Part shown: piece after piece, positions 36,473 to 45,538 of the stretch
Layout: every line of letters begins with the position of its first letter
How positions within the stretch are numbered: position 1 is the first letter of the stretch
Assembly: GCA_965214025.1 (NCBI GenBank)
Contig: CBDCAW010000089.1
Coordinates: 4,103-68,102, forward strand
Length of the DNA stretch: 64,000 nucleotides
Direction: 5' to 3'
Origin: Granulosicoccus sp965214025
Lineage (GTDB): Bacteria > Pseudomonadota > Gammaproteobacteria > Granulosicoccales > Granulosicoccaceae
Made by a program: the position numbers and the translations under genes
Notes under the pieces: generated by a model
Seen by the model: the letters and a program-made list of their open reading frames with translations, nothing else
Databases searched by the model: none
What the model was told of the DNA's origin: nothing

Positions 36473-37350
36473 AGGAGATTTTCTCGGGGTCGAAGGCGGA
36501 ACGTCAGGTGTGCGGCGTCGCTCGGGGCCAGACGTTCTTGCCTTGCGCTCACGCGGAAGGCCGTGGAGACCGCGTCTTCCGACAGCACGGCGTCGGGTTG
36601 CCCGAAGCCGAGGGAGCGGCCCGCCTGCAGCAGCAAGACGTCATCGCACGTTCCGGCCGCCGTATTCAGATCGTGAAGCGACATCACGATGGTCAGCGGC
36701 AGATCCCGGATCAGCGACAGGACTTCAAGCTGGTGACGGATGTCGAGGTGGTTCGTCGGCTCATCGAGTACCAGCAGGCGCGGTTCCTGGGCAAGCGCAC
36801 GCGCGACCATGACACGCTGACGCTCGCCGCCGGACAAGGCACCCAGCCGCCGGTCGACGATCTCGAGCAGGTGCAGACGCTCCAGTGCGGATCGCACGAT
36901 GCGGGCGTCGCGAGCGCCGTTCGCGGCACCGAAGCCCTTGCGGTGCGGGGTGCGTCCGAGAGCGACGATCTCGCGCACGCTCAACGCAAGATCCGTGGGT
37001 TGCTCCTGCAGGACCGCCGCGACCTTGCACGCGGCCTCGCGTGCCGAGATTGACCAGATATCGGTACCGTCGATCCTCACGGTTCCGCTCGTCGGAAAGT
37101 TGTAGCGATAGAGCAGTCGGAGCAACGTGGACTTTCCGGCCCCGTTGGGGCCGACGACACCGAGAACACGGCCGGGCGCGAGCCGAAAGCTGATCGGATG
37201 TAGAATTGTCCGGTTGTTTCTCGGCGCGCACCAGCTCGCGTTCTCGACCGCAAGATGGGCAGCCCCGTCGATTGTCCCTTCGACATACCGCTCCTGTCCG
37301 TGGGCGTCGAGAGGCACGGAGTCGTACGCCGAAGCGTTCATCGGCTGCAC
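36469..37350 (-). CDS. FecE-family metal-chelate ABC transporter ATP-binding protein
   Basis: A 293-residue ATPase: Walker A GVVGPNGAGKSTLLRLLYR, Q-loop AAVLQEQPTDLALSVREIV, signature LSGGERQRVMVARALA, Walker B LLVLDEPTNHLD and H-loop IVMSLHDLNTA. A polar N-terminal extension of about 35 residues precedes the NBD; a start nearer AVENASW is possible. It lies between the broken cobW gene and the binding protein and is coupled to the latter by a four-base overlap. Confidence 0.9.
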   Translation of the reverse strand: MQPMNASAYDSVPLDAHGQERYVEGTIDGAAHLAVENASWCAPRNNRTILHPISFRLAPGRVLGVVGPNGAGKSTLLRLLYRYNFPTSGTVRIDGTDIWSISAREAACKVAAVLQEQPTDLALSVREIVALGRTPHRKGFGAANGARDARIVRSALERLHLLEIVDRRLGALSGGERQRVMVARALAQEPRLLVLDEPTNHLDIRHQLEVLSLIRDLPLTIVMSLHDLNTAAGTCDDVLLLQAGRSLGFGQPDAVLSEDAVSTAFRVSARQERLAPSDAAHLTFRLRPRENLL

Positions 37351-37455
37351 ACCTTCATACCGAGCTGCGCGGTAGCGTACCGAGGGCAGACTTCTTCGCA
37401 GGAGCGCGATCCCATCATCGCGGCACGCTCCGGTGCCGTATGGCGGGCAAAGCCG

Positions 37456-37659
37456 TCATGCCGCCCGGCACGCGGCGAAACCGCCGTCGAGATCCATCGT
37501 GTCGAGGTCGTTGTCGATGCCCTCCTCGCCGAACTCGTTCACGATCACGGCGTAGCGCTTGCCGTGACGTTCGGTGAGGATCCGGTTCAGAAGTGTCGTG
37601 TTGCCGGCGCCGAGGAATCCGGTGAGCGCGGTAGCGGGTATGTGCGAAGTCTGGTCCAT
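37456..37659 (-). pseudogene. Truncated CobW/COG0523 zinc GTPase remnant
   Basis: Sixty-seven codons corresponding to the N-terminus of a COG0523 (CobW/ZigA/YeiR-type) metallochaperone GTPase: PATALTGFLGAGNTTLLNRI, then TERHGKRYAVIVNEFGEEGI and DNDL. Family members run to about 300-400 residues with GxxGxGKT and a CxCC metal motif. Here the Walker A lysine is Asn (AGNTT) and the protein stops before any metal motif, with the tail (DTMDLDGGFAACRAA) no longer matching. It is therefore almost certainly inactive. It is the first coding trace after the Zur-type operator and precedes the ABC genes on the same strand. Confidence 0.75.
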
Positions 37660-37835
37660 GATCGTTCTCTCGGGTTGGGATGCGTCCGCGATGCATGCGC
37701 CGCGACAACCGCAGATCTCACTGGCGAAATGATCCAGAGAACCGGCGCGTCGGCACCGCTCGGTTCGCGACGAGCGGTCCAAGCGTCTTGCGATTCGATC
37801 AGCCACCCATCGACGGCATCACCGTGCCGGGCACT

Positions 37836-37858
37836 GAAAGGTTATAGTATAACATTAC
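37836..37858 (-). promoter_or_regulatory. Zur box (zinc-responsive operator)
   Basis: A perfect inverted repeat GTTATAGTATAAC at 37841-37853 sits inside a 23-base site that matches the E. coli Zur consensus (GAAATG-TTATA-N-TATAA-CATTTC) at all but two defined positions by my reading. It lies about 180 bases upstream of the CobW remnant and is the only such site noticed in the window, implying repression of the CobW-FecBCD-type operon when zinc is sufficient. It could also act on the HAD gene side, but that gene points away from it. Confidence 0.8.
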
Positions 37859-37955
37859 ATGTAACCACGACCTGCCCGAGGACGCGATCTACCTAGTATT
37901 TCACCCCGCGGCTCTCCGAGCCACTCCAACCGGTCAATCATGTTGACTGATCGGG

Positions 37956-38750
37956 CTATAACTCGCCGTTGGCCAGCAACTCCTCCAGCACGCGCGCTAC
38001 ACCCTCCTGCGTGTTGTTCAATGCCTGCCGATCCGCCATGGCAATCACCTCGGGCACCGCATTGCCCATCGCCACCGACAGACCCGCCACTGCCAGCATC
38101 GGCACATCATTGTGGTTGTCGCCGAAGGCGATCGCGTCGGCCATGGTGAAGCCCAGCTCACCCGCCATCCGTGCCAGTGCGCTCGCCTTGTCCACACCCG
38201 CTGCCGTGACTTCCACGAATGGCGCGCCCGAGGTCGATACCTCGGCCCGCGCACCGAGCAGATCACGCACCGCATACTGCAAGTCGGCATACATCAGTTC
38301 CGGGGAACGTACGTACAGCTTGAGCAACGGCTGCGCCTCTGGCCAGACGGCATCGGCCGCATGCGCGGCCTCGTCCAGTTCGGTTGTCTCGCTGGTGAAG
38401 ACCGCATCGAAACCGATGCTCTGCCCGGTTTCCCAGCCGAAGCTTGCGCTCGGCATCCGGGCGGATATCAATGCCGCCCAGGCCGAGGCATCGGTAGCCG
38501 CTATCGCGCGGGTCCACACGATGCCATGATCGCGCCGGTAATCGCAGGCACCGTTGGACCCCATCATCCGGTCGATGCCGACGACCGGTGCCAGTCGCTC
38601 CCAGGCGGTCATCCAGCTGCGCCCCGTTATCGCCACGAAGGCATGACCACGCTCGGTCACGCGCCTGATCACCTCTCTCGTATGAGCGGACACCTGGGAA
38701 TCGGCACCGAACAGGGTACCGTCGAGGTCGCTGGCGATCAGGCGAGGCAT
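37956..38750 (-). CDS. HAD-superfamily Cof-type phosphatase
   Basis: A 264-residue HAD IIB hydrolase. Motif I is SDLDGTLFG at residues 7-15, motif II the Thr in AITGRSW, motif III the Lys in VDKASALARMAGELG, and motif IV FGDNHNDVPMLAVAG. The cap (about 85-185) is of the Cof type. Typical substrates are sugar phosphates, nucleotides or cofactor phosphates; none can be assigned here. Its start at 38750 is divergent from nothing nearby and it lies alone between the zinc operon and the AraC regulator. Confidence 0.88.
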   Translation of the reverse strand: MPRLIASDLDGTLFGADSQVSAHTREVIRRVTERGHAFVAITGRSWMTAWERLAPVVGIDRMMGSNGACDYRRDHGIVWTRAIAATDASAWAALISARMPSASFGWETGQSIGFDAVFTSETTELDEAAHAADAVWPEAQPLLKLYVRSPELMYADLQYAVRDLLGARAEVSTSGAPFVEVTAAGVDKASALARMAGELGFTMADAIAFGDNHNDVPMLAVAGLSVAMGNAVPEVIAMADRQALNNTQEGVARVLEELLANGEL

Positions 38751-38870
38751 GAGTCGTTGATTGTCAAGGCCGGTGCTTGCGTACAGAAGTGTGTTGCGCG
38801 AGGGAAACGCGATTTTAGAGAGAATCGCTGTCAGCAGAGACTATCTTACTGGAACCGAACCGTTGCGCGT

Positions 38871-39845
38871 TCAGCAGCGACTGTTTCGGCTGGCCGTCGG
38901 AGCCAGACCGAAATGCTCGCGGTAGCGGGTGGAAAAGTGTGCTGACCCTGCGAAGCCTGTGGCCAGTGCTATATCTGCCACCGATAGCGAGGAGTGCAGC
39001 AGCAGTTGCCGCGCCCGCTCGAGGCGCAGGGCTCGGTAGAACGCGATGGTACTCTGGCTCAGTTCACCGGTGAACAGACGGTTCAGTTGCCGGGCACCCA
39101 GGCCGACGATCTGCGCCAGCTGATCGAGTTCCAACGGGTCGGCGATATGGTTCTCCATGGCGACGATGGCCGAGATGATGGCATTGTTGTTGGTCCGGTA
39201 ACGCTCGGCGAGCCCGGAACGTTGCGGCCCACCGGGCGGGCGGATATCCGTGTGCAGGAACCAGTCACTGACCCGGGTGGCGAAGGCCTCGCCATGATGC
39301 TCGATGATCAGTGCATGCATCATGTCCAGCGATGCGATACCGCCAGCACAGGTGATGCGATCCCGATCGAGCACGTACAGGCTGCGCTCGACCATCAGAT
39401 CCGGCGAGATATCCGCCAGGGTGATCGCATGCTCCCAATGCACCGTCATCCGCCGCCCGCTCATGATGCCGGCTCGGGCAAGGATCACCGGCCCGCCGGA
39501 AACGCCCCCCATCAGCACACCGCGTGAGGCCAGATGGCACAACCAGCGCAGCACGCGAGTGTTACGAAAGGTTCCGGGATTGCCACCTGCCACGACCAGC
39601 AACAGATCGAAGTCCACCTGCTCGCCCACATGTGCACTGGCGGGCACCTGCGCGCCACTGGAGCTGGTCGCCACCCCGCCTTCGGCCGGCAGATGGCGCA
39701 GGTCGTACAGCAGCCGCCCCGCCAGCAGATTGGCCGCCCGCAATGGTTCGACAGCCGCCGAGTACGACATCAGCGGGAAACCATCGATGAGCAGGAAGCC
39801 CACCCGTAGCGGTCTTTTCGTGCAAACCGTGTCCATGCGAGACAA
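38871..39845 (-). CDS. GlxA-type AraC-family transcriptional regulator
   Basis: A 324-residue regulator with an N-terminal DJ-1/PfpI-like (class I glutamine amidotransferase-like) domain (VGFLLIDGFPLMSYSAAVEP; VVAGGNPGTFRNTRVLRWL) and a C-terminal AraC double helix-turn-helix (LDQLAQIVGLGARQLNRLFT; LRLERARQLLLHSSLSVADI; ATGFAGSAHFSTRYREHFG). GlxA-group proteins often control choline, carnitine or glycine-betaine catabolism in Pseudomonads; no target operon is adjacent. It is divergent from the thioesterase gene with about 30 bases between starts. Confidence 0.88.
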   Translation of the reverse strand: MSRMDTVCTKRPLRVGFLLIDGFPLMSYSAAVEPLRAANLLAGRLLYDLRHLPAEGGVATSSSGAQVPASAHVGEQVDFDLLLVVAGGNPGTFRNTRVLRWLCHLASRGVLMGGVSGGPVILARAGIMSGRRMTVHWEHAITLADISPDLMVERSLYVLDRDRITCAGGIASLDMMHALIIEHHGEAFATRVSDWFLHTDIRPPGGPQRSGLAERYRTNNNAIISAIVAMENHIADPLELDQLAQIVGLGARQLNRLFTGELSQSTIAFYRALRLERARQLLLHSSLSVADIALATGFAGSAHFSTRYREHFGLAPTASRNSRC

Positions 39846-39876
39846 CTACACGAGCAAGCCTCTAAAATCCAGCCCC

Positions 39877-40416
39877 ATGAAACTGATCTTCCGGCTCATC
39901 TGGTTGCTGCTCACTCAGCGACGGCGTGCCCGCATCAACCTGCTCGATGCGTGCGATACGCGAATGCGAGTGCTGCCGAACGATCTCGACGTACTGCTGC
40001 ATGTGAACAACGGGGTATACCTGACGCTGGCCGATCTCGGCCGTGTCGATCTGCTGCTGCGGATGGGTCTTTATCAACAGACGCGTGACGCCGGCTGGTA
40101 TCCCGTGGCAGCTGCAACGAGTGCACGCTTCCGACGGTCTCTGAGGTTGTGGCAGCGCTTCACCATCACCACGCGCGTGCTGGGCTGGGACGAGCAGTCG
40201 GTGTATCTGGAGCAGGTATTTCACCGACAGGGCGAACTGATCGCCAGCCTGTTGATCGACGCACGGTTCCTGAAGCGAGGTGGAGGCAGCGTGCCGACGG
40301 CCGAAGTACTGGCGTTGGCCGATCATCACGAACCTTCACCGGAACTACCCGCTTGGGTGGAGGCCTGGACGGCAGGAACGAGAACGCGTCCGACGGTGCC
40401 GTCAGAAGACAGGTAG
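39877..40416 (+). CDS. Thioesterase-family (4HBT/Them6-like) hot-dog protein
   Basis: A 179-residue protein with a short hydrophobic N-terminus (MKLIFRLIWLLLTQRRR) and a hot-dog fold: MRVLPNDLDVLLHVNNGVYL with the D-x-x-x-H-VNN catalytic pattern, LGRVDLLLRMGL and FHRQGELIASLLIDARFL. This is the acyl-CoA thioesterase-like family seen as Them6 in animals. Its substrate is unknown. The start at 39877 is chosen because the frame upstream lies inside the divergent AraC gene. Its 3' end overlaps the convergent cysB by 15 bases. Confidence 0.82.
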   Translation: MKLIFRLIWLLLTQRRRARINLLDACDTRMRVLPNDLDVLLHVNNGVYLTLADLGRVDLLLRMGLYQQTRDAGWYPVAAATSARFRRSLRLWQRFTITTRVLGWDEQSVYLEQVFHRQGELIASLLIDARFLKRGGGSVPTAEVLALADHHEPSPELPAWVEAWTAGTRTRPTVPSEDR

Positions 40417-41385
40417 CTCCACGTCGGCGAACATGCTTTCACGTTCTTGTACATTGCGCAGCTGCAGGGCCTGATCCACGCGATCCTGAGTCAGATGGCT
40501 CGCGAACTGCTCGATGAAGGCATACATGAACGGGCGCAGCTTGCGGTTTCTGCGCATGCCGATATGCGTGACGCTGCTGTCGAACAGATGCGAGGCATCC
40601 AGCGCGAGCAGGTCATCGTCACGGCCCGGTTCATACGCCATGCGGGCGATGATGCCCACCCCCTGCCCGAACCGCACATAGGTCTTGATCACATCGGCAT
40701 CGGCAGCCGTGAGCACCACCTTCGGTAGCAGCCGGCGAGCATGGAACGCGCGGTCGAGCTGGGATCGGCCGGTGAAACCGAACACGTAGGTGATCAACGG
40801 AAAAGTGGCCAGTGCCTCCAGTGTGAGGCTGCCGAGCTGGCTGAGCTTGAACAGCGAGTGCCCGTGCGGCACCACCACCGCACGGTTCCAGCGTGAACAC
40901 GGCAGCATGACCAGATCCTCGTAATAATGCGCGCCTTCGGTGGCGATGACGAAGTCGACCTCGCCACTACCTGCCATCGTCGCCATCTGCGCCGGCGTGC
41001 CCTGATGCAGATGAATGCTGACCCGCGGATAGCGTTCACCGAACGACTCGATGATCCGGGGCAGAACGTAGCGGGCCTGCGTATGGGTGGTGGCCAGACG
41101 GAGCTCGCCGGCATGAGGGTCGGCATGTTCGCGGCCGATGCTGCGAATGTCTTCGGTGCCCGCCAATACCCGTTCGGCCACCTTGATGATTTCCTCACCC
41201 GCCGGCGTGATGGCGGTGATTTGCCGACCACTGCGTTCGAAAAGCTCCACGCCCAGCTCATCCTCGAGGTGCCGTATCTGCTTGCTGACGCCGGGCTGCG
41301 AGGTGTACAACGAGGCTGCCGTCTCTGACACATTGAGGTTGTTGCGCACCATGGCCACGATGCAGCGCAACTGCTGAAGCTTCAC
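40402..41385 (-). CDS. cysB: LysR-family transcriptional regulator CysB
   Basis: Master activator of sulfate assimilation, responding to O- or N-acetylserine. The 327-residue protein shows the CysB-specific helix-turn-helix (MKLQQLRCIVAMVRNNLNVS, AASLYTSQPGVSKQIRHLED) and effector domain (LATTHTQARYVLPRIIESF; TPAQMATMAGSGEVDFVIAT; ADADVIKTYVRFGQGVGIIA). Length and sequence agree closely with the enterobacterial protein (324). It begins nine bases after the ferredoxin-NADP reductase gene on the same strand, possibly co-transcribed. Confidence 0.93.
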   Translation of the reverse strand: MKLQQLRCIVAMVRNNLNVSETAASLYTSQPGVSKQIRHLEDELGVELFERSGRQITAITPAGEEIIKVAERVLAGTEDIRSIGREHADPHAGELRLATTHTQARYVLPRIIESFGERYPRVSIHLHQGTPAQMATMAGSGEVDFVIATEGAHYYEDLVMLPCSRWNRAVVVPHGHSLFKLSQLGSLTLEALATFPLITYVFGFTGRSQLDRAFHARRLLPKVVLTAADADVIKTYVRFGQGVGIIARMAYEPGRDDDLLALDASHLFDSSVTHIGMRRNRKLRPFMYAFIEQFASHLTQDRVDQALQLRNVQERESMFADVELPVF

Positions 41386-41394
41386 GGGCGCGGG

Positions 41395-42423
41395 CTATTC
41401 GACGCCCAGGCGCTCGTGCATCAGCGGACTGGTGGTCGTGTATTGCAGATGTACCTTCTTGTCCGGCTCGAAGGTCTGCTTCATGTGGAACGCGGCGAGC
41501 GCTGCCTCATGGAAGCCACTGAGTATCAGCTTCTTCTTGCCGGGGTAGGTATTGATATCGCCGATGGCGTAGATGCCGGGCACCGTAGTCTCGTAAGACG
41601 ACTGATCGATGGTCACCAGCTTGCGCTCCAGCTCCAGCCCCCAGTGCTCGATCGGGCCGAGCTTCGGCGACAGGCCGAAGAACACCAGCACGTCGTCCAC
41701 ATCGAGCCACTGCTCGCTCTTCGCCTCGTCACGCAGGGTGAACTTCAACGCCGAGAGCTTGTCGCCCTCGGTTCGAAATTCCGTTGCCTGACCGAGCAGG
41801 ATGTTCACGTTGCCGGACTCGCGCAGCGCCATCAACTTGTCCACCGATGCCTGGGCCGCCCGAAACTTCTCGGTGCGGTTGACGACCGTCAGCTGCTTGA
41901 CGACACCGGCCAGCGTCAACGCCCAGTCGATGGCAGAATCTCCCCCGCCGAGAATGATCACGTTCCGCTCGGCGAACGCACCCGGGTCGCGCACCCGATA
42001 GTTCAACTGCGACCCCTCGAAGGCTTCCATGCCCTCGAGCCGAAGCTTCACCGGCGTGAACGAACCAGCACCGGCGGCAATGACCACGGCTCGGCAATGA
42101 AAGCTTTCACCGGCCGATGTGCCCAGAACGAAATCGTTGGGGCCGCGCTTCTCCAGTGAATCCACCGTCTGCTCTAGATGCAGAACGGGCTCGAACGGCT
42201 TGATCTGCGCAAGCAGGTTGTCGGTGAGCTCCTGACCGGTGCATTCCGGTATGGCCGGAATGTCGTAGATCGGCTTGTCGGGATACAGCTCCGAGCACTG
42301 GCCCCCGGGCTGGGGCAGCGCATCGATCACGTGCGCCTTGATGCCCTGCAAGCCGAGCTCGAACACCTGGAACAGGCCAACCGGCCCGGCCCCTACGATG
42401 ACTACGTCTGTCTGAATTGGCAT
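41395..42423 (-). CDS. Ferredoxin/flavodoxin-NADP+ reductase, thioredoxin-reductase-like
   Basis: A 342-residue FAD- and NADPH-binding oxidoreductase. FAD-binding GAGPVGLFQVFELGLQG at the N-terminus, PQPGGQCSELYPDKPIYDIP, NADPH-binding VIILGGGDSAIDWALTLAG, and FAD ATG-like motif GIYAIGDINTYPGKKKLIL. It lacks the CxxC redox pair of thioredoxin reductases, which marks the TrxR-like FNR group (YumC type). It would deliver electrons from NADPH to ferredoxin or flavodoxin. It lies 24 bases after the barrel gene and just before cysB, compatible with a sulfur-assimilation link. Confidence 0.88.
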   Translation of the reverse strand: MPIQTDVVIVGAGPVGLFQVFELGLQGIKAHVIDALPQPGGQCSELYPDKPIYDIPAIPECTGQELTDNLLAQIKPFEPVLHLEQTVDSLEKRGPNDFVLGTSAGESFHCRAVVIAAGAGSFTPVKLRLEGMEAFEGSQLNYRVRDPGAFAERNVIILGGGDSAIDWALTLAGVVKQLTVVNRTEKFRAAQASVDKLMALRESGNVNILLGQATEFRTEGDKLSALKFTLRDEAKSEQWLDVDDVLVFFGLSPKLGPIEHWGLELERKLVTIDQSSYETTVPGIYAIGDINTYPGKKKLILSGFHEAALAAFHMKQTFEPDKKVHLQYTTTSPLMHERLGVE

Positions 42424-42447
42424 GGAATCCTGTACGGTCTGGTGGGC

Positions 42448-43128
42448 TTATCGAAGCCTTATACGAATCCCGCCACCGTAAGTGAGCTCGTCGATCTTGT
42501 CGATGCCGAGGTAGATCAGACCACCCCCCAGTGGCAGCGAAAAACCGCCACCGTAGGCAAATTTCGTGTCGGACAAGTCGATATTGGACGTCTCGACTCG
42601 ATAATCGAGCTTGTGGGCACCGACGTTCGCATACCACGTCAAGCTGGTGTTGTCCGCTGCGATTCCACTCATCAACAGTTCCGCAACCGTCGCCGTGAAC
42701 TCGGACACCGGCGGATTGTCCCGGTCTTTGCGTTCCAGATCTGCCGTGTGAAAGCTCAGCTTGAGGGCCGCATTGACGCTTGACGTACTCGTTTGGTTGG
42801 GCAACAGGTAGAACAGGCCACCACCGAACGGGTTACCTTCGATTTCCGCAGGCCCTTCATCCTCGGTTCCCAACGTGGTGACCCCATAGTCCACGAACAA
42901 GCTCAACTGGATAGAGGTCTGATAGTTCAACCGGGCACCGACGTTCTCGTAGTCGATGCCGAGGCCGAGCGGAGCATCCCCGGTGACATACCCGGCCTCG
43001 ATCGACACCTCGCCGGGCGCCGAGTTCGTGTAGGCCGTACGGCCGTTAGGCAGGTTGAGATAACCGGCTTGTGCCGCACCGGTAGACAGTGCGAGCAGCG
43101 TGCTCGCCAGAATCACTGATTTCAACAT
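42448..43128 (-). CDS. Outer-membrane beta-barrel protein (YfaZ-like)
   Basis: A 226-residue protein with a signal peptide (SVILASTLLALSTGAAQA) and about ten amphipathic strands (VSIEAGYVTGDAPLGLGIDY, ARLNYQTSIQLSLFVDYGV, GGGLFYLLPN, TWYANVGAHKLDYRVE) ending in YGGGIRIRLR with a C-terminal aromatic-poor barrel strand. The overall pattern resembles the YfaZ family but I am not sure of the assignment. No enzymatic motif. Confidence 0.6.
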   Translation of the reverse strand: MLKSVILASTLLALSTGAAQAGYLNLPNGRTAYTNSAPGEVSIEAGYVTGDAPLGLGIDYENVGARLNYQTSIQLSLFVDYGVTTLGTEDEGPAEIEGNPFGGGLFYLLPNQTSTSSVNAALKLSFHTADLERKDRDNPPVSEFTATVAELLMSGIAADNTSLTWYANVGAHKLDYRVETSNIDLSDTKFAYGGGFSLPLGGGLIYLGIDKIDELTYGGGIRIRLR

Positions 43129-43290
43129 GTGTATGGCTTCGTCCCGTGAATGCTCAGAGCGAACAGATCGAACACTGAGGATAGACGAATCTACCTGCCA
43201 TGGCTTGCGATCCCCGCCGGCCTCGCAGCGACGCGGCAGCTCCGCTGTAAAAAGCCCGACAAATTCCTGGAAAATGTCACTACAGGTACA

Positions 43291-44877
43291 TCAGTTGAAC
43301 ACCTGTTCGCGAGTGGCCAGGAACTCCACATCCGGCCAGCGCTCCTGAGACATCTGCAGGTTTACCCGGGTCGGGGCCAGGTAAACCAGCTCATCCGCAT
43401 GATCCAGAGCCAGATGCGTATCGAGCTTACGCCGAAAGTCGGCCAGCTTCCTCTCGTCTTCACACCGGATCCAGCGAGCCTGTTGCACACCCACGGCCTC
43501 GAACTGGCATTCGACCTTGTACTCATCGCGCAGGCGTTGCGCGACGACCTCGAACTGCAGCACACCGACGGCGCCGAGCACCAGATCATTGCTGATCAAC
43601 GGCTTGAACAGCTGCGTGGCACCTTCCTCGCACAGCTGGCTCAGACCCTTCTGCAAGGCCTTCATCTTCAGAGGATCCTTCAGAACCGCACGTCGGAACA
43701 GTTCGGGGGCGAAGTTCGGAATGCCGGTGAAGGCCAGCTCCTCGCCGGCGGTGAAGGTATCGCCGATACGGATGGTGCCGTGATTGTGCAAGCCGATGAT
43801 ATCACCGCTGAAGGCCTCCTCCACATGGCCACGATCCGCCGCCATGAACGTCAATGCATCGGCCAGGCGAACCTCCTTGCCGAGCCGTACGTGGCGGGCC
43901 TTCATGCCCTTCGTGAAGCTGCCTGAGCAGATGCGCACGAACGCCACGCGATCACGGTGCTGCGGGTCCATGTTCGCCTGGATCTTGAAGGCGAAGCCGG
44001 TGAAGGCGTTCTCGGTCGGCTGCACCTCGCGTGTGATCGTGCTGCGCGGCTGCGGTGCGGGGGCGTACTTGACGAAGCCATCGAGCAACTCGGCCACGCC
44101 GAAGTTGTTGATCGCCGACCCGAAGTACACCGGCGTGAGCTCGCCTGCCAGGTAGGCCTGTTCGTCGAACGGGTTACAGGCCCCTTCGACCAGCTCCAGC
44201 TCTTCACGCAACTCATCGGCCATGCCGCCGAGAATCTCATCGAGCTTCGGATTGTCGAGGCCCTGCACGACCTCACCCGTCAGTGCCTTGCCGCCGTGCG
44301 TGGCCGAATAGAAATGCACCGTCTTGTCGTGCAGGTGATACACCCCTTTGAACCGCTTGCCCATGCCGATCGGCCAGGTGACCGGTGCACAGCGGATCGC
44401 CAGCATGCGCTCCACCTCATCCATCAGCTCAATCGGATCGCGCCCCTCCCGGTCGAGCTTGTTGATGAACGTCATGACCGGCGTGGTGCGCAGGCGACAG
44501 ACATCCATCAGCTTCTCGGTCCGTGTTTCCACACCCTTGGCCACATCGATAACCATCAGTGCCGAATCCACCGCCGTGAGCGTGCGGTAGGTGTCTTCCG
44601 AGAAGTCTTCGTGACCAGGGGTGTCGAGCAGGTTGACGATCTGATCGCGATAGGGAAACTGCATCACCGAGGAGGTGACCGAGATGCCACGCTCCTGCTC
44701 CATGGTCATCCAGTCTGACGTGGCATGCCGCGCTGCCTTGCGCCCCTTGACCGTGCCCGCGAGCTGGATCGCGCCACCGAACAGCAGCAGCTTCTCGGTC
44801 AGCGTGGTCTTGCCCGCATCCGGGTGCGAAATGATGGCGAACGTGCGCCGCCGGGCGACTTCTTCGGTGGGATTCAT
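43291..44877 (-). CDS. prfC: Peptide chain release factor 3
   Basis: Ribosome-bound GTPase that recycles RF1 and RF2 after termination. The 528-residue protein has G1 ISHPDAGKTTLTEKLLLFGG, the switch segment RKAARHATSDWMTMEQERGI, G3 LLDTPGHEDFSEDTYRTLTA, G4 MTFINKLDREGRDPIEL, then domain II/III with CPVTWPIGMG-like APVTWPIGMGKRFKGVYHL. Length is the same as in E. coli (529). It is the last of the holD-rimI-prfC cluster, an arrangement also found around the E. coli gene. Confidence 0.95.
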   Translation of the reverse strand: MNPTEEVARRRTFAIISHPDAGKTTLTEKLLLFGGAIQLAGTVKGRKAARHATSDWMTMEQERGISVTSSVMQFPYRDQIVNLLDTPGHEDFSEDTYRTLTAVDSALMVIDVAKGVETRTEKLMDVCRLRTTPVMTFINKLDREGRDPIELMDEVERMLAIRCAPVTWPIGMGKRFKGVYHLHDKTVHFYSATHGGKALTGEVVQGLDNPKLDEILGGMADELREELELVEGACNPFDEQAYLAGELTPVYFGSAINNFGVAELLDGFVKYAPAPQPRSTITREVQPTENAFTGFAFKIQANMDPQHRDRVAFVRICSGSFTKGMKARHVRLGKEVRLADALTFMAADRGHVEEAFSGDIIGLHNHGTIRIGDTFTAGEELAFTGIPNFAPELFRRAVLKDPLKMKALQKGLSQLCEEGATQLFKPLISNDLVLGAVGVLQFEVVAQRLRDEYKVECQFEAVGVQQARWIRCEDERKLADFRRKLDTHLALDHADELVYLAPTRVNLQMSQERWPDVEFLATREQVFN

Positions 44878-45043
44878 GGAGGAAAACGGGAGACTCGAGG
44901 TTAATCCACCAGTCTAACGGGTCGCCGGGGTTCGTGTGCCGCGGGCCCTGATGTAGATGTCACCAGTGCCTGCATGCGGGTCGGCATATTTATTCGGCAT
45001 GTTTATGAAGAAGTCGGCAGCGTCTGCGCGCCGGTTCGCGCGT

Positions 45044-45538
45044 TCATGCAGAAGTCGACAGCGTTTTCGCCATCACCAAAGCGTCTTCACGTCCACCCGG
45101 TGCATCGTAGTAGTCCCGACGCGTGCCGATCTCGTTGAAGCCTGTCTTCTCGTACAGTTGGACGGCCCGCGTATTGGAGGGGCGTACCTCGAGGAACAAG
45201 GTATGGGCGCGCTGCATGGTCACCGAGTCGACGATCCAGTCCAGAAACTCACGGGCATGGCCACGTCGCTGATAGGGCGCGTCGATGCACAGGTTCAGCA
45301 GATGCGCCTCGTCGGCGGCCACCTGCACGACCGAATAGCCGACGAGTTGCCCGGCATGCTCGCCCAGCAGGCAGGCATAACCGGATTTCACGCAGTCGCG
45401 AAAGATGCGTTCGCTCCATGGAAACGCATGGTTGCGACCTTCCATCGCGGCGATGGCGACGACATGCTCCTGCCCCATGGCCGAAATCGCCAATCGCTGC
45501 CGGACAGCGGCAGCCGCGGCAAATTCCGACGGTTCCAT
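45044..45538 (-). CDS. rimI: Ribosomal protein S18 alanine N-acetyltransferase
   Basis: GNAT enzyme acetylating the N-terminal alanine of S18, about 164 residues. Characteristic segments are MEGRNHAFPWSERIFRDCV, LLNLCIDAPYQRRGHAREFL (acetyl-CoA-binding Q/R-x-x-G-x-A), LEVRPSNTRAVQLYEKTGFN and RRDYYDAPGGREDALVM. The start at 45538 is taken; GTG at 45559 and Met codons farther upstream are possible but the longest form would overlap the HolD-like gene. Position between holD and prfC supports the assignment. Confidence 0.88.
   Translation of the reverse strand: MEPSEFAAAAAVRQRLAISAMGQEHVVAIAAMEGRNHAFPWSERIFRDCVKSGYACLLGEHAGQLVGYSVVQVAADEAHLLNLCIDAPYQRRGHAREFLDWIVDSVTMQRAHTLFLEVRPSNTRAVQLYEKTGFNEIGTRRDYYDAPGGREDALVMAKTLSTSA

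Noticed and set aside
37930..37950. GTCAA/TTGAC dyad after the HAD gene
   Set aside because: Only five pairs and no T-tract; too weak to call a terminator or operator.
39304..39876. N-terminal extension of the thioesterase frame
   Set aside because: It lies antisense to the AraC regulator and has no family similarity; the start at 39877 fits the hot-dog fold.
44990..45070. Two similar 24-base segments near the rimI 3' end
   Set aside because: Short, imperfect partial repeat of the rimI tail with no evident role.
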